Shown: positions 32,725-42,172 of the stretch, one piece after another
Position numbering within the stretch: position 1 is the first letter of the stretch
Layout: each line of letters begins with the position of its first letter
DNA from: an uncultured Oscillospiraceae bacterium
GTDB lineage: Bacteria > Bacillota > Clostridia > Oscillospirales > Oscillospiraceae
Direction of reading: 5' to 3'
DNA: 49,022 nt
Assembly (NCBI GenBank): GCA_900757415.1
Contig: CAAENU010000065.1
Coordinates: 1-49,022, forward strand
The notes under the pieces: model-generated
What the model was told of the DNA's origin: nothing
The model's input: only the letters and a program-made list of their open reading frames with translations
Databases searched by the model: none
Program-made: the position numbers and the translations under genes

Positions 32725-34002
32725 ATGAAGCTGATGGTGATCGGCGGCGGCGGCCGCGAGCATGCAATCATTAAAAAGCTGAAAGAGGATCCGCGGGCGG
32801 AAATCATCTACTGCCTGCCCGGAAACGGCGGCATTGCCGCCGATGCGGTGTGCGTGCCGGAAATCGGGGCAAAGGATATCCCGGCACAGGTCGAGTTCGC
32901 CGTGAAGCACGGCATCGACTACGCCGTGGTGGCGCCCGACGATCCGCTGGCGCTGGGCGCGGTGGACGCCCTGAACGCGGCGGGGATCCCCTGCTTCGGC
33001 CCGGACGCCAAGGCGGCGGTGATCGAGGCCAGCAAGGCGTTTTCCAAGGAACTGATGAAGAAATACGCCATCCCCACGGCGGCCTATGAGATCTTTACCG
33101 ATGTGGAGAGCGCCTGCGCCTATATCGACGCGCAGGGCGCGCCCATTGTGGTGAAGGCTGACGGACTGGCGCTGGGCAAGGGCGTTGTGGTGGCCCAGAC
33201 CTGTGAGGAGGCCAAGGAGGCCGTGCGGGCCATGATCGAGGATCACGCCTTCGGCGCATCCGGCGCACGGGTGGTCATTGAGGAGTACATGGAGGGGCCG
33301 GAGGTGTCGGTGCTGAGCTTTACCGACGGGGAAACGGTGGTACCCATGGTGTCCTCCATGGATCATAAGCGGGCCATGGACGGGGACAAAGGCCCTAACA
33401 CCGGCGGCATGGGCACGGTGGCCCCCAACCCGTTTTATACGCCGGAGATAGCGGCGCAATGCATGGAGACCATTTTTCTGCCCACCATCCGGGCCATGAA
33501 GGCGGAGGGCCGGCCCTTCAAGGGATGTTTGTACTTCGGACTGATGCTGACAAAGGACGGGCCGAAGGTAGTGGAGTACAACTGCCGCTTCGGCGATCCG
33601 GAGACGCAGGTGGTGCTGCCGCTGCTGGAGAGCCGGCTGCTGGAGATCATGGAGGCCACCACCAACGGAACACTGCGGGATGTGGAGGTAAAGTTTTCGC
33701 ACCGTGCGGCCTGCTGCGTAGTACTGGCATCTCAGGGCTATCCGGTGAAGTATGAGAGCGGCTTTCCCATCAGCATGACGGAGGAAGCGGCGGCCCACGC
33801 CTATGTGGCGGGGGCAAAACGGAAGGACGACCGCCTGCTGACGGCCGGCGGCCGCGTGATGGGCGTGACCGCCGTGGCCGACACGCTGGCCGGGGCGGTG
33901 GATGAGGCGTACCGTCTGGCCGGCGGGGTGCGGTTTGACAACAAGTACTGCCGCAGCGACATCGGCCGCCGGGTACTGGCGGCCCAGAAGGGAGAGCAGT
34001 GA
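32725..34002 (+). CDS. purD: Phosphoribosylamine--glycine ligase
   Basis: Makes GAR from phosphoribosylamine and glycine. 425 residues, an ATP-grasp enzyme. Motifs: GGGGREHAIIKKL, the VVKADGLALGKGVVVA ATP-binding loop, EEYMEGPEVSVLSF, DHKRAMDGDKGPNTGGMGT and ECRFGDPE-type YNCRFGDPETQ. ATG 32725 is nine bases from AAGGAG; the GTG at 32719 is too close to it. It consumes the unstable product of the purF step, so coexpression with the odd PurF is relevant. Its stop overlaps purL's ATG. Confidence 0.96.
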   Translation: MKLMVIGGGGREHAIIKKLKEDPRAEIIYCLPGNGGIAADAVCVPEIGAKDIPAQVEFAVKHGIDYAVVAPDDPLALGAVDALNAAGIPCFGPDAKAAVIEASKAFSKELMKKYAIPTAAYEIFTDVESACAYIDAQGAPIVVKADGLALGKGVVVAQTCEEAKEAVRAMIEDHAFGASGARVVIEEYMEGPEVSVLSFTDGETVVPMVSSMDHKRAMDGDKGPNTGGMGTVAPNPFYTPEIAAQCMETIFLPTIRAMKAEGRPFKGCLYFGLMLTKDGPKVVEYNCRFGDPETQVVLPLLESRLLEIMEATTNGTLRDVEVKFSHRAACCVVLASQGYPVKYESGFPISMTEEAAAHAYVAGAKRKDDRLLTAGGRVMGVTAVADTLAGAVDEAYRLAGGVRFDNKYCRSDIGRRVLAAQKGEQ

Positions 34003-37000
34003 TGGTATACCGGGTATTTGTGGAGAAGAAGCCGGGGCTGTCCCCGGAGTGCGGAACGCTGCTGAATGATTGCAGGGCGTTTCTGGGTCTGACAGGTGTG
34101 GAAAAGGTGCGGATCTGGAACCGCTATGACGCCGAGGGACTGGATGAGGCGCTGTTTGAACGGGCCAAGCGGGTGGTATTTTCCGAGCCGCCGCTGGATG
34201 TGGTCAGCGACGCGCCGGAGACGGCGGGCGCGGCGGCGGTATTCGCGGTGGAGCCGCTGCCGGGACAGTTTGACCAGCGGGCCGACAGCGCGGCCCAGTG
34301 TATTCAGCTGCTGAGCCAGGGCGAGCGGCCCGCCGTCCGCACGGCAAAGGTATACGCCCTGTATGGCACGCTGACGGCGGAGGACGCGGCAGCTGTGAAG
34401 CGCCATGTCATCAACCCGGTGGAGAGCCGCGAGGCCAGCTTTGATAAGCCGGAGACGCTGCATACCCAGCACCCGGCGCCGGCGGATGTGGCCCATGTTG
34501 AGGGCTTTCGCGCCATGGACGGCGCGGCGCTGGAGGCGTTGGGCGCGCAGATGGGCCTTGCCATGGACGGGGATGATCTGAAGGTATTGCGGGATTATTT
34601 CCGGCAGGAGGGCCGGGAGCCTACGGCAACGGAGATCCGGGTGGTGGACACCTATTGGTCCGACCACTGCCGCCACACCACCTTTGCCACCCATCTGGAC
34701 AGCGTGACGCTGGAGGACGAGGCGGTGCAGGCCGCCTATGGCCGGTATCTGGCGGCCCGGGAGGAGGTCTACGGTGCGGAAAAGGCGGCGGCGCGGCCCC
34801 AGACGTTGATGGATATCGCCACCATCGGCACAAAGGTGCTGAAAAAGCGGGGACTGCTGCCGGAACTGGACGAGAGCGAGGAGATCAACGCCTGCTCCAT
34901 CCATGTGAGCGCCGTGGTGGACGGGGAAGAGCAGGACTGGCTGCTGATGTTCAAGAATGAGACACACAACCACCCCACGGAGATCGAGCCCTTTGGCGGC
35001 GCGGCCACCTGCATCGGCGGGTGCATCCGGGATCCCCTGTCGGGCCGTGCGTATGTCCATCAGGCCATGCGGGTGACCGGCGGCGGCGACCCCCGCAAGA
35101 CACTGGACGAGACCCTGCCGGGCAAGCTGCCCCAGCGCCGCATCGCCCAGACGGCGGCGGCGGGCTATTCCTCCTACGGCAACCAGATCGGTCTGGCTAC
35201 CGGCCATGTGGCGGAGGTATATCACGACGGCTATGTGGCCAAGCGGCTGGAGTGCGGCGCGGTGGTGGCGGCGGCTCCTGCACAGAATGTGGTGCGTCAG
35301 CGGCCAGAGAGCGGCGACGTGGTGATCCTGCTGGGCGGACGCACGGGCCGGGACGGCATCGGCGGCGCTACCGGCGCATCCAAGAGCCACGACATGAAGT
35401 CGCTGTCCACCATGGCCAGCGAGGTGCAGAAGGGCAACGCGCCGGAGGAGCGGAAATTGCAGCGGCTTTTCCGCAACGGCGAGGCCACAAGGCTCATCAA
35501 GCGGTGCAACGACTTTGGCGCAGGCGGCGTGTCCGTGGCCATCGGCGAGCTGGCCGACGGACTGGAGATCGATCTGGACGCGGTGCGCAAAAAATATGAG
35601 GGTCTGGACGGCACGGAGCTGGCCATCTCGGAATCGCAGGAGCGGATGGCGGTGGTGGTGGCCGCCAAGGATGAGGCGGCATTTATCGCCGCGGCTGCCG
35701 CGGAGAATCTGGAGGCCTACCGCGTGGCGGTGGTGACGGAATCGCCCCGGATGGTGATGCGTTGGCGCGGCGAGGTGATCGCCGATCTTTCCCGGGCATT
35801 TCTGGACACCAACGGCGCGGCCAAGCATGCGCAGGTGCGCGTGGCGCGGCAGGAAAAGGCGGCCGGCGGGGCGGAGCGGACCCTGCGCGGCATGGCGGGC
35901 AGCCTGAAATGCGCGTCGCGCCGGGGACTGACGGAGCGGTTTGACAGCACCATCGGCGCGGGCACGCTGCTGATGCCCTTCGGCGGCAGAACCCAGACCA
36001 GTCCCGCCCAGGCTATGGCGGCGCTGCTGCCGGTGCTGCCCGGACAGACAACGGAGCAGGCCAGCGTAATGGCTTGGGGCTTTGATCCGGAGCAGATGAG
36101 CGCCAGCCCCTATCACGGCGCACACAGCGCGGTGTATACCTCTGTGGCCAAGGTGGTGGCCGCAGGCGGCGACTATCGGAAGGTATATCTCTCCTTGCAG
36201 GAGTTTTTTGAGAAGCTGCGCAGCGAGCCTGCCCGGTGGGGCAAACCCTTTGCGGCGCTGCTGGGCGCACTGGACGCGCAGCTGGAGCTGGGCGCGGCGG
36301 CCATCGGCGGAAAGGATTCCATGTCGGGGTCGTTCATGGACCGCGACGTGCCGCCTACGCTGATCTCCTTCGCGGTGGCACCGCTGCCGGCGGGAGATGT
36401 GCTGAGCACCGAATTTAAGAAGGCGGGACACGGCGTGTATCTCTTCCACGGCGAGACGCCGCAGGAGCAGATGGCGGCATGGGACAGCCTGCGTGCACTG
36501 GCGCATGAGGGCAAGGTGGCCGCGGCCTGGGCCGTGGAGAACGGTCTTGCCGAGGCGGTGATGAAGATGTCCTTTGGCAACGAGATCGGCTTCCGGGCGG
36601 CGAAAACGGCGCAGGACTGGTATACGCCCATGCCCGGCGCGGTGGTGGCGGAGTTGACAGAGCCGCCGGCACATGGTATCCTGTTGGGAACGACAACGGA
36701 GGAGCCTGTGGTGGCCGTCGGCGGTGAGCGGGAGGAGATCTCCGCGCTGCGAGCATGGAATGACGCGGTGCTGGAGGAGGTCTATCCCACAAAGGCGGGC
36801 GGAAAGGAGCCGGTGGAGCCCATTCGCTTTGCAGGAGGCTGCGGTGCGGTTGCGGCGGTCAAGACGGCGCGGCCCAAGGCACTGATCCCCGTATTTCCCG
36901 GCACCAACTGCGAGTACGACACCCAGCGGGCGCTGCTGGCTGCCGGCGCGGAGGCGGAGATCTTCGTGGTGCGCAACCTGACGGCGGAGGATATTTCCCA

Positions 37001-37667
37001 CAGTGTGGAGCGCTTTGCCCAAGCGGTGAGCGACGCGCAGATGATCGTGATCCCCGGCGGGTTTTCCGGCGGCGACGAACCGGACGGAAGCGCAAAGCTT
37101 ATTACGGCGTTTTTCCGCGCGGAGGCGGTCCGGGAGCAGGTGACGGCGCTGCTGGAGCGGCGGGACGGGTTGATGCTGGGTATCTGCAACGGCTTCCAGG
37201 CCCTGATCAAGCTGGGACTGGTGCCCTTTGGACGAATCATGGATACGGATGCCCAGTGCCCCACCCTGACCTACAATGTGATCGGACGGCATCAGTCCAA
37301 GCTGGTGCGCACGCGGGTGTGCTCGGCCCTGTCACCGTGGCTGGCGGCCACGCAGGTGGATGAGGTTTACACCGTGCCTATCTCCCACGGTGAGGGACGC
37401 TTTCTGGCGGCACCGGAGCTGGTGGCGCAGCTGGCGGCACGGGGACAGATCGCCACGCAGTATGTGGATCTGGAGGGAATGCCTACCATGGACGCGGCGT
37501 TTAATCCCAACGGCTCCGTATGCGCGATTGAGGGTATCACCTCACCGGACGGGCGCGTGCTGGGCAAGATGGGGCACAGCGAGCGGATCGGCCCGAAGCT
37601 GTACCGCAATGTGCCGGAGCGCTGCGACATGCAGCTGTTTACCTCCGCGGTGCGGTATTTCAAATAA
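34002..37667 (+). CDS. purL: Phosphoribosylformylglycinamidine synthase, large single-chain form
   Basis: Converts FGAR to FGAM using glutamine and ATP. 1221 residues fuse the N-terminal linker domain, two AIRS-like synthase halves and a C-terminal class I glutaminase. This is the large PurL form; no separate purS/purQ is present. Motifs: DTYWSDHCRHTTF, NETHNHPTEIEPFGGAAT, GGKDSMSGSF, IPVFPGTNCEYDTQRAL, the nucleophile in MLGICNGFQAL, and the His/Glu pair in PISHGEGRF. So glutaminase chemistry is intact here, unlike in the purF product. ATG 34002 overlaps the purD stop (TGATG). Confidence 0.96.
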   Translation: MVYRVFVEKKPGLSPECGTLLNDCRAFLGLTGVEKVRIWNRYDAEGLDEALFERAKRVVFSEPPLDVVSDAPETAGAAAVFAVEPLPGQFDQRADSAAQCIQLLSQGERPAVRTAKVYALYGTLTAEDAAAVKRHVINPVESREASFDKPETLHTQHPAPADVAHVEGFRAMDGAALEALGAQMGLAMDGDDLKVLRDYFRQEGREPTATEIRVVDTYWSDHCRHTTFATHLDSVTLEDEAVQAAYGRYLAAREEVYGAEKAAARPQTLMDIATIGTKVLKKRGLLPELDESEEINACSIHVSAVVDGEEQDWLLMFKNETHNHPTEIEPFGGAATCIGGCIRDPLSGRAYVHQAMRVTGGGDPRKTLDETLPGKLPQRRIAQTAAAGYSSYGNQIGLATGHVAEVYHDGYVAKRLECGAVVAAAPAQNVVRQRPESGDVVILLGGRTGRDGIGGATGASKSHDMKSLSTMASEVQKGNAPEERKLQRLFRNGEATRLIKRCNDFGAGGVSVAIGELADGLEIDLDAVRKKYEGLDGTELAISESQERMAVVVAAKDEAAFIAAAAAENLEAYRVAVVTESPRMVMRWRGEVIADLSRAFLDTNGAAKHAQVRVARQEKAAGGAERTLRGMAGSLKCASRRGLTERFDSTIGAGTLLMPFGGRTQTSPAQAMAALLPVLPGQTTEQASVMAWGFDPEQMSASPYHGAHSAVYTSVAKVVAAGGDYRKVYLSLQEFFEKLRSEPARWGKPFAALLGALDAQLELGAAAIGGKDSMSGSFMDRDVPPTLISFAVAPLPAGDVLSTEFKKAGHGVYLFHGETPQEQMAAWDSLRALAHEGKVAAAWAVENGLAEAVMKMSFGNEIGFRAAKTAQDWYTPMPGAVVAELTEPPAHGILLGTTTEEPVVAVGGEREEISALRAWNDAVLEEVYPTKAGGKEPVEPIRFAGGCGAVAAVKTARPKALIPVFPGTNCEYDTQRALLAAGAEAEIFVVRNLTAEDISHSVERFAQAVSDAQMIVIPGGFSGGDEPDGSAKLITAFFRAEAVREQVTALLERRDGLMLGICNGFQALIKLGLVPFGRIMDTDAQCPTLTYNVIGRHQSKLVRTRVCSALSPWLAATQVDEVYTVPISHGEGRFLAAPELVAQLAARGQIATQYVDLEGMPTMDAAFNPNGSVCAIEGITSPDGRVLGKMGHSERIGPKLYRNVPERCDMQLFTSAVRYFK

Positions 37668-37683
37668 CAGGAGGAGAAGTTTT

Positions 37684-39192
37684 ATGGCCTATTACTATCC
37701 GGAGCCTTCCCACACCTTCAGCGAGTATCTGCTGGTGCCCGGTTATACCTCGGAGGAGTGCGTGCCGGGCAACGTTTCGCTGAAAACCCCGCTGGTGAAG
37801 TACCGCAAGGGGCAGGAGGAGTGCCCCATCAGTCTGAATATTCCCATGACCTCCGCCATCATGCAGGCGGTGTCCAACGATACGCTGGCCATCGCGCTGG
37901 CCAAAGAGGGGGGGCTGGCGTTTATCTTCGGCTCGCAGTCCATTGAGAGCGAGGCGGAGATGGTGCGGCGGGTCAAAAGCCACAAGGCGGGCTTTGTGGT
38001 CAGCGCCTCCAACCTGACGCCGGAGCATACGCTGGCCGACGTGCTGGCACTGAAGGAGCGCAACGGCTATTCCACCGTGGCGGTGACGGAGGACGCCACC
38101 CCCAACGGGAAGCTGCTGGGCATTGTGACCAGCCGGGATTACCGGGTGAGCCGCATGAGCACCGATGTGAAGGTGAAGGAATTCATGACGCCCCGGGAAA
38201 AGCTGATCACCGCCCCGGCGGCCACCACGCTGAAGGAGGCCAACGACATCATCTGGGAGCATAAGCTCAACGCCCTGCCGGTGGTGGATGAGCAGGATCA
38301 CCTACTGTATATCGTGTTCCGCAAGGACTATTCCGAGCATAAGGAGCATCCGCTGGCGCTGCAGGACGCCCAGAAGCGCTATCTGGTGGGCGCGGGCATC
38401 AACTCACGGGACTATGCCCAGCGTATTCCGGCGCTGGTGGAGGCCGGCGCGGACGTGCTGTGCATCGATTCCTCCGAGGGATACTCCGTGTGGCAGAAGA
38501 AGGTCATTGACTTTGTGCGGGAGCAGTACGGCAGCCGGGTAAAGATCGGCGCGGGCAACGTGGTGGATCGGGATGGCTTCCGCTTTCTGGCGGAGTGCGG
38601 CGCGGACTTCGTAAAGGTGGGCATCGGCGGCGGCTCTATCTGCATCACCCGTGAGACCAAGGGCATCGGCCGGGGACAGGCCACGGCCCTGATCGAGGTG
38701 AGCGCGGCGCGGGACGAATATTTCCGCGAGACCGGCGTGTATGTGCCCATCTGCTCTGACGGCGGCATTGTACACGACTATCATATGACGCTGGCGCTGG
38801 CCATGGGGGCGGACTTTTTGATGCTGGGGCGATATTTTGCCCGGTTTGACGAGTCGCCCACCAACAAGCTGCTGGTGAACGGCGTTTATGTCAAGGAATA
38901 CTGGGGCGAGGGTTCCAACCGCGCCCGCAACTGGCAGCGCTATGATCTGGGCGGCAAGACCGGACTGGCCTTTGAAGAGGGCGTGGATTCCTATGTCACC
39001 TATGCCGGCTCCCTGCAGGACAATGTGGCGCGCAGCCTGTACAAGGTGAAGTCCACCATGTGCAACTGCGGTGTGACCACCATTCCCGACTTGCAGAAAA
39101 ACGCAAAGCTGACGCTGGTTTCCGCCACCAGCATTGTGGAGGGCGGGTATCACGATGTGATGCTGCGCTCCACCAACACCAGCAATACCTGA
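37684..39192 (+). CDS. guaB: IMP dehydrogenase, Tritrichomonas-like subfamily
   Basis: Oxidises IMP to XMP, the committed step to GMP. 502 residues. Start ATG 37684 after AGGAGGAGAAGTTTT; the longer frame is a purL shadow. The N-terminus MAYYYPEPSHTFSEYLLVPG and inner segments FIFGSQSIES, HKLNALPVVDEQD, VGAGINSRDYAQRIPALVEA, CITRETKGIGRGQATALI and ARNWQRYDLGGKTG resemble, from memory, the Tritrichomonas foetus enzyme more than ordinary bacterial IMPDH. Catalytic Cys in GGSICITRE, flap Arg in RNWQRY, and two CBS-like segments (about residues 100-230) are present. Last gene of the purine operon, closed by a strong terminator. Confidence 0.95.
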   Translation: MAYYYPEPSHTFSEYLLVPGYTSEECVPGNVSLKTPLVKYRKGQEECPISLNIPMTSAIMQAVSNDTLAIALAKEGGLAFIFGSQSIESEAEMVRRVKSHKAGFVVSASNLTPEHTLADVLALKERNGYSTVAVTEDATPNGKLLGIVTSRDYRVSRMSTDVKVKEFMTPREKLITAPAATTLKEANDIIWEHKLNALPVVDEQDHLLYIVFRKDYSEHKEHPLALQDAQKRYLVGAGINSRDYAQRIPALVEAGADVLCIDSSEGYSVWQKKVIDFVREQYGSRVKIGAGNVVDRDGFRFLAECGADFVKVGIGGGSICITRETKGIGRGQATALIEVSAARDEYFRETGVYVPICSDGGIVHDYHMTLALAMGADFLMLGRYFARFDESPTNKLLVNGVYVKEYWGEGSNRARNWQRYDLGGKTGLAFEEGVDSYVTYAGSLQDNVARSLYKVKSTMCNCGVTTIPDLQKNAKLTLVSATSIVEGGYHDVMLRSTNTSNT

Positions 39193-39200
39193 GAGAAATG

Positions 39201-39243
39201 AAAGATCCCGGCATACCGCCGAAGCGGTATGCCGGGATCTTTT
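39201..39243. terminator. Bidirectional terminator between the purine and pyrimidine operons
   Basis: AAAGATCCCGGCATACCGC and its complement form a 19-bp stem around CGAA, with A-run on one side and TTTT on the other. It can end both convergent operons. Confidence 0.92.
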
Positions 39244-39254
39244 CAGGTGTGAGG

Positions 39255-39899
39255 TCAGCTGTTGGATGTGATCCAGCTCTCGTCCGAGGGATTGTTGCGG
39301 AAGCGGATGAGGCGCGCCACATCCTCTTCCCGGATGTAGTGCTGCTGGGCGGCCACCTGCGCAATGACGTCGAAATTGGTCAGGCTGTGGTTTTCCACAT
39401 GGGCGGCGGCCAGACGGTCCAGTCCCTTCTGCATGCCGTAGGTAAAAATACTGGCAACGCCCAGCACCTCGGCCCCGGCGTCACGCAGCACCTGCACCAC
39501 ATCCAGCACGCTGCCGGCGGTGGAGATCAGATCCTCGACGACCACCACCTTCTGGCCCGGCTCAAGACGGCCCTCAATCTGGTTGCGGCGGCCGTGATCC
39601 TTTCCGGAAGAGCGGACATACCCCATAGGCAGGCCCATCATATGCCCCACGATGGCGGCATGGGCGATGCCGGCGGTGCTGGTGCCCATCAGCACCTGCA
39701 CGTCAGGATACTCACGGCGGATGGTGTCGGCCAGCGCGGACTCCACCGCGCTGCGCACCTCGGGCGCGGTCAGGATCAGGCGGTTATCGCAGTAAACCGG
39801 ACTTTTGATGCCGCTGGCCCAGATAAACGGTTCCTCGGGACGGAAAAAGACGGCGCGGATGGACAGCAGGCCCTCGGCGATCTTGCGTTGTTGTTCCAT
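39255..39899 (-). CDS. pyrE: Orotate phosphoribosyltransferase
   Basis: Forms OMP from orotate and PRPP. 214 residues. Motifs: KSPVYCDNRLIL, VLMGTSTAGIAHAAIV, YVRSSGKDHGRRNQIEG (flexible catalytic loop) and the PRPP site KVVVVEDLISTAGS. ATG 39899 after GAAAGGAGAAACCACC. Last gene of the pyrK-pyrD-pyrF-HAD-pyrE operon, 14 bases after the HAD gene. Confidence 0.96.
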   Translation of the reverse strand: MEQQRKIAEGLLSIRAVFFRPEEPFIWASGIKSPVYCDNRLILTAPEVRSAVESALADTIRREYPDVQVLMGTSTAGIAHAAIVGHMMGLPMGYVRSSGKDHGRRNQIEGRLEPGQKVVVVEDLISTAGSVLDVVQVLRDAGAEVLGVASIFTYGMQKGLDRLAAAHVENHSLTNFDVIAQVAAQQHYIREEDVARLIRFRNNPSDESWITSNS

Positions 39900-39913
39900 G
39901 GTGGTTTCTCCTT

Positions 39914-40567
39914 TCAGTCATGGCGCAGGATCAGATCCCGCAGCTGTTCCGGTGTGGCCGCAATGTCGTCGGCCCCGGCTTGGGTCAGTTCATTCAGGCT
40001 CCCGTAGCCATACAGCACGCCGATGGTGCGCACGCCGACCTGACGGCCGCCCAGAATATCATGCTCCCGATCGCCGATCATGACGGCGCGGGAGGGATCG
40101 GTACAGTGAGCCGCGGACAAGGCGGCACCGATAACGGCGGCCTTTCGACCGGCATCCACATCATCCGGCGGCGCGCCGAAGATGCCGGCAAAGTAGCGGT
40201 CAAGCCCAAAGTGGGACAGCACCTGAAAAGCCAGCGTTTCCAGCTTGGAGGTGGCCACATACAGCGTTTTCCCGGCGGCGCACAGCGCCTGAAGGCAGGT
40301 CTCGATGCCGGGATAGGGGGCGTTCTCCAGCCAGCCGGTTTCACGGTAATATTCCCGGAAGCGGGCAATGGCGGCGCCGACCTCCTGAGGCGGGAAGTAG
40401 CGCAGGAAGATGTCCGCCAGCGGCGGGCCCACGAAAAATGACAGCGTACTGCTGTCCGCTACCTCGATGCCGCCGCCGCGGAGAGCGTATTGCGCCGCAT
40501 GCATGATGCCGGGGCCGGAATCCGTCAGCGTTCCGTCCAGATCAAAGAGGAGGATGTCACAGTTCAT
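39914..40567 (-). CDS. HAD superfamily hydrolase, phosphoglycolate phosphatase-like
   Basis: A 217-residue cytoplasmic phosphatase of the Gph/PpaX class. Motif I is LFDLDGTLTDSGPG (nucleophilic Asp), cap domain residues about 15-85, motif II VATSKLE, motif III lysine and motif IV MIGDREHDILGG. ATG 40567 overlaps the stop of pyrF, and pyrE follows, so it is embedded in the pyrimidine operon. A role in removing phosphorylated by-products or a nucleotidase-type role in pyrimidine metabolism is possible; the substrate cannot be read from the sequence. Confidence 0.88.
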   Translation of the reverse strand: MNCDILLFDLDGTLTDSGPGIMHAAQYALRGGGIEVADSSTLSFFVGPPLADIFLRYFPPQEVGAAIARFREYYRETGWLENAPYPGIETCLQALCAAGKTLYVATSKLETLAFQVLSHFGLDRYFAGIFGAPPDDVDAGRKAAVIGAALSAAHCTDPSRAVMIGDREHDILGGRQVGVRTIGVLYGYGSLNELTQAGADDIAATPEQLRDLILRHD

Positions 40568-41262
40568 CCGACGAATTCCTCCATGCAGCGGCGGTAGGCC
40601 GCGGCAGGATCCGCCGACTTGGTGATGGGACGTCCCACCACGATGTAATCAGAACCCAGCTGCTTGGCGTGAGCAGGTGTGGTGACACGCACCTGATCGT
40701 CCGCCTTGGAATCGGTGAAGCGGATGCCGGGGGTCACGGTCAGAAAATGGGGGGAGCAGGCATCATGAATCATGCCGGCCTCCAGCGGGGAGCAGACCAC
40801 GCCGTCCAGTCCGGAGGCGGCCGCGTTCCGGGCATAGGAGATGACCACCTCGTCCAGCGGCCTGTCGATAAGGATCTCATCGGTCATGCTCTGCTGGCTG
40901 GTGGAGGTAAGCTGGGTGACGGCGATGAGCAGAGGGCGGGTACCGTCAGGCCGGGTCAGGCCCTCCATGGCGGCCTCCATCATGGCGCGGGTGCCGGCGG
41001 CATGCAGGTTCAGCATATCCACATCCAGTCCGGCCAGCACCGAGATGGAGCTGCGGACGGTGTTGGGGATATCGTGCATTTTCAGATCCAGAAAAATCTT
41101 GTGGCCCCGGGCCTTGACCTCGCGGACGATGGACGGCCCTTCGGCAAAAAACAGCTCCATGCCGATCTTGACAAAGGGCTTTTCCCCGGTGAAATGATCC
41201 AGAAATGCCAGCGTGCGGTCGCGGCTGGGGAAGTCCAGCGCGATGATGACGTCTTTACCCAT
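40564..41262 (-). CDS. pyrF: Orotidine 5'-phosphate decarboxylase
   Basis: Decarboxylates OMP to UMP. 232 residues, a compact TIM barrel. Motifs: IIALDFPSRDRTLAFLD, the catalytic tetrad segment FLDLKMHDIPNTV (Asp/Lys/Asp), VTPGIRFTDSKADDQVRV and SDYIVVGRPITKSADP. ATG 41262 follows AGGAGGAGCACATC inside the end of pyrD. Confidence 0.96.
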   Translation of the reverse strand: MGKDVIIALDFPSRDRTLAFLDHFTGEKPFVKIGMELFFAEGPSIVREVKARGHKIFLDLKMHDIPNTVRSSISVLAGLDVDMLNLHAAGTRAMMEAAMEGLTRPDGTRPLLIAVTQLTSTSQQSMTDEILIDRPLDEVVISYARNAAASGLDGVVCSPLEAGMIHDACSPHFLTVTPGIRFTDSKADDQVRVTTPAHAKQLGSDYIVVGRPITKSADPAAAYRRCMEEFVG

Positions 41263-42172
41263 GATGTGCTCCTCCTATGATATCTTTGATGTCGTTGATA
41301 TGATAATACTCCATAACGTCGGGCAGGGAGTCCACAATGTCCAGACAGGCAAAGGGACTGGTGAGGTTGGCCGCGCCGATCTGCACGGCGGTGGCCCCCG
41401 CCAGCATCATCTCCACCACATCCGCCGCCGAGCAGACGCCGCCCATGCCCACGATGGGAATGGAGACAGCCTCGTAGACCTGCCAGACCATGCGCAGCGC
41501 CAGCGGGAAAATACCGGGGCCGGACATGCCGCCGGTACCGTTGGCCAGCAGGGGACGGCGGGTCTTGAGGTCGATGCGCATGCCCAGCACCGTATTGATC
41601 AGGCTGACGGCGTCGGCACCGGCATCCTCGCAGGCTTTGGCTATCTGGGCAATGTCGGTGACATTGGGGGAGAGCTTGACGATGACAGGCTTTTTCACCG
41701 CGTCGCGGACGGCGCGGGTGACCTGCGCCGCCGACCGGGGGTCGGTACCGAAGCTCATGCCGCCGCCGTGTACGTTGGGACAGGAGATGTTGACCTCCAG
41801 CCAGCCTACCTGCTCGCACGCGTCCAGACGGCGGCAGACCTCCACATACTCCTCCAGACTGAAGCCGCTGACATTGGCCATGACGGGTTTATGAAATACC
41901 TTTTTCAGACGGGGCAGCTCTTCGGCAATGACGGCGTCCACACCGGGGTTTTGCAGTCCCACGGCGTTGAGCAGACCGCCCTCATACTCTGCGATGCGGG
42001 GTTGGGGATTACCCTTGCGGGGATGGAGGGTGGTGCCCTTGAACGAAAAGGTGCCCAGACAATTGATGTTATAGATCTCGGCAAACTCATAGCCGTAGCC
42101 AAATGTGCCGCTGGCGGGGATGATGGGATTATCCAGCGTGATGCCGCACAGATCTACTGTTGTTACTGCCAT
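41255..42172 (-). CDS. pyrD: Dihydroorotate dehydrogenase B, catalytic subunit
   Basis: Oxidises dihydroorotate to orotate; class 1B, NAD-linked through PyrK. 305 residues. Motifs: NPIIPASGTFGYG, KGTTLHPRKGNPQPRIAE, GLQNPGVDAVI, the catalytic cysteine in VNISCPNVHGGG, VIVKLSPNVTDI and GMGGVCSAADVVEMMLAGA (FMN phosphate). ATG 42172 after GGGAGGAACTGAT. It overlaps pyrK by ten bases. Confidence 0.96.
   Translation of the reverse strand: MAVTTVDLCGITLDNPIIPASGTFGYGYEFAEIYNINCLGTFSFKGTTLHPRKGNPQPRIAEYEGGLLNAVGLQNPGVDAVIAEELPRLKKVFHKPVMANVSGFSLEEYVEVCRRLDACEQVGWLEVNISCPNVHGGGMSFGTDPRSAAQVTRAVRDAVKKPVIVKLSPNVTDIAQIAKACEDAGADAVSLINTVLGMRIDLKTRRPLLANGTGGMSGPGIFPLALRMVWQVYEAVSIPIVGMGGVCSAADVVEMMLAGATAVQIGAANLTSPFACLDIVDSLPDVMEYYHINDIKDIIGGAHHG

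Noticed and set aside
33801..37292. A 1163-codon open frame on minus opposite purD/purL, and similar long frames opposite the P-type ATPase (7446-9908), thl (24932-26347) and the hydrogenase (46859-48733).
   Set aside because: Same composition artefact. No ribosome binding sites, no recognisable domains, and each lies opposite a well-supported gene.
37360..37683. In-frame N-terminal extension of guaB.
   Set aside because: It is a shadow of the 3' end of purL. The IMPDH N-terminus begins at 37684 with a clear ribosome binding site.
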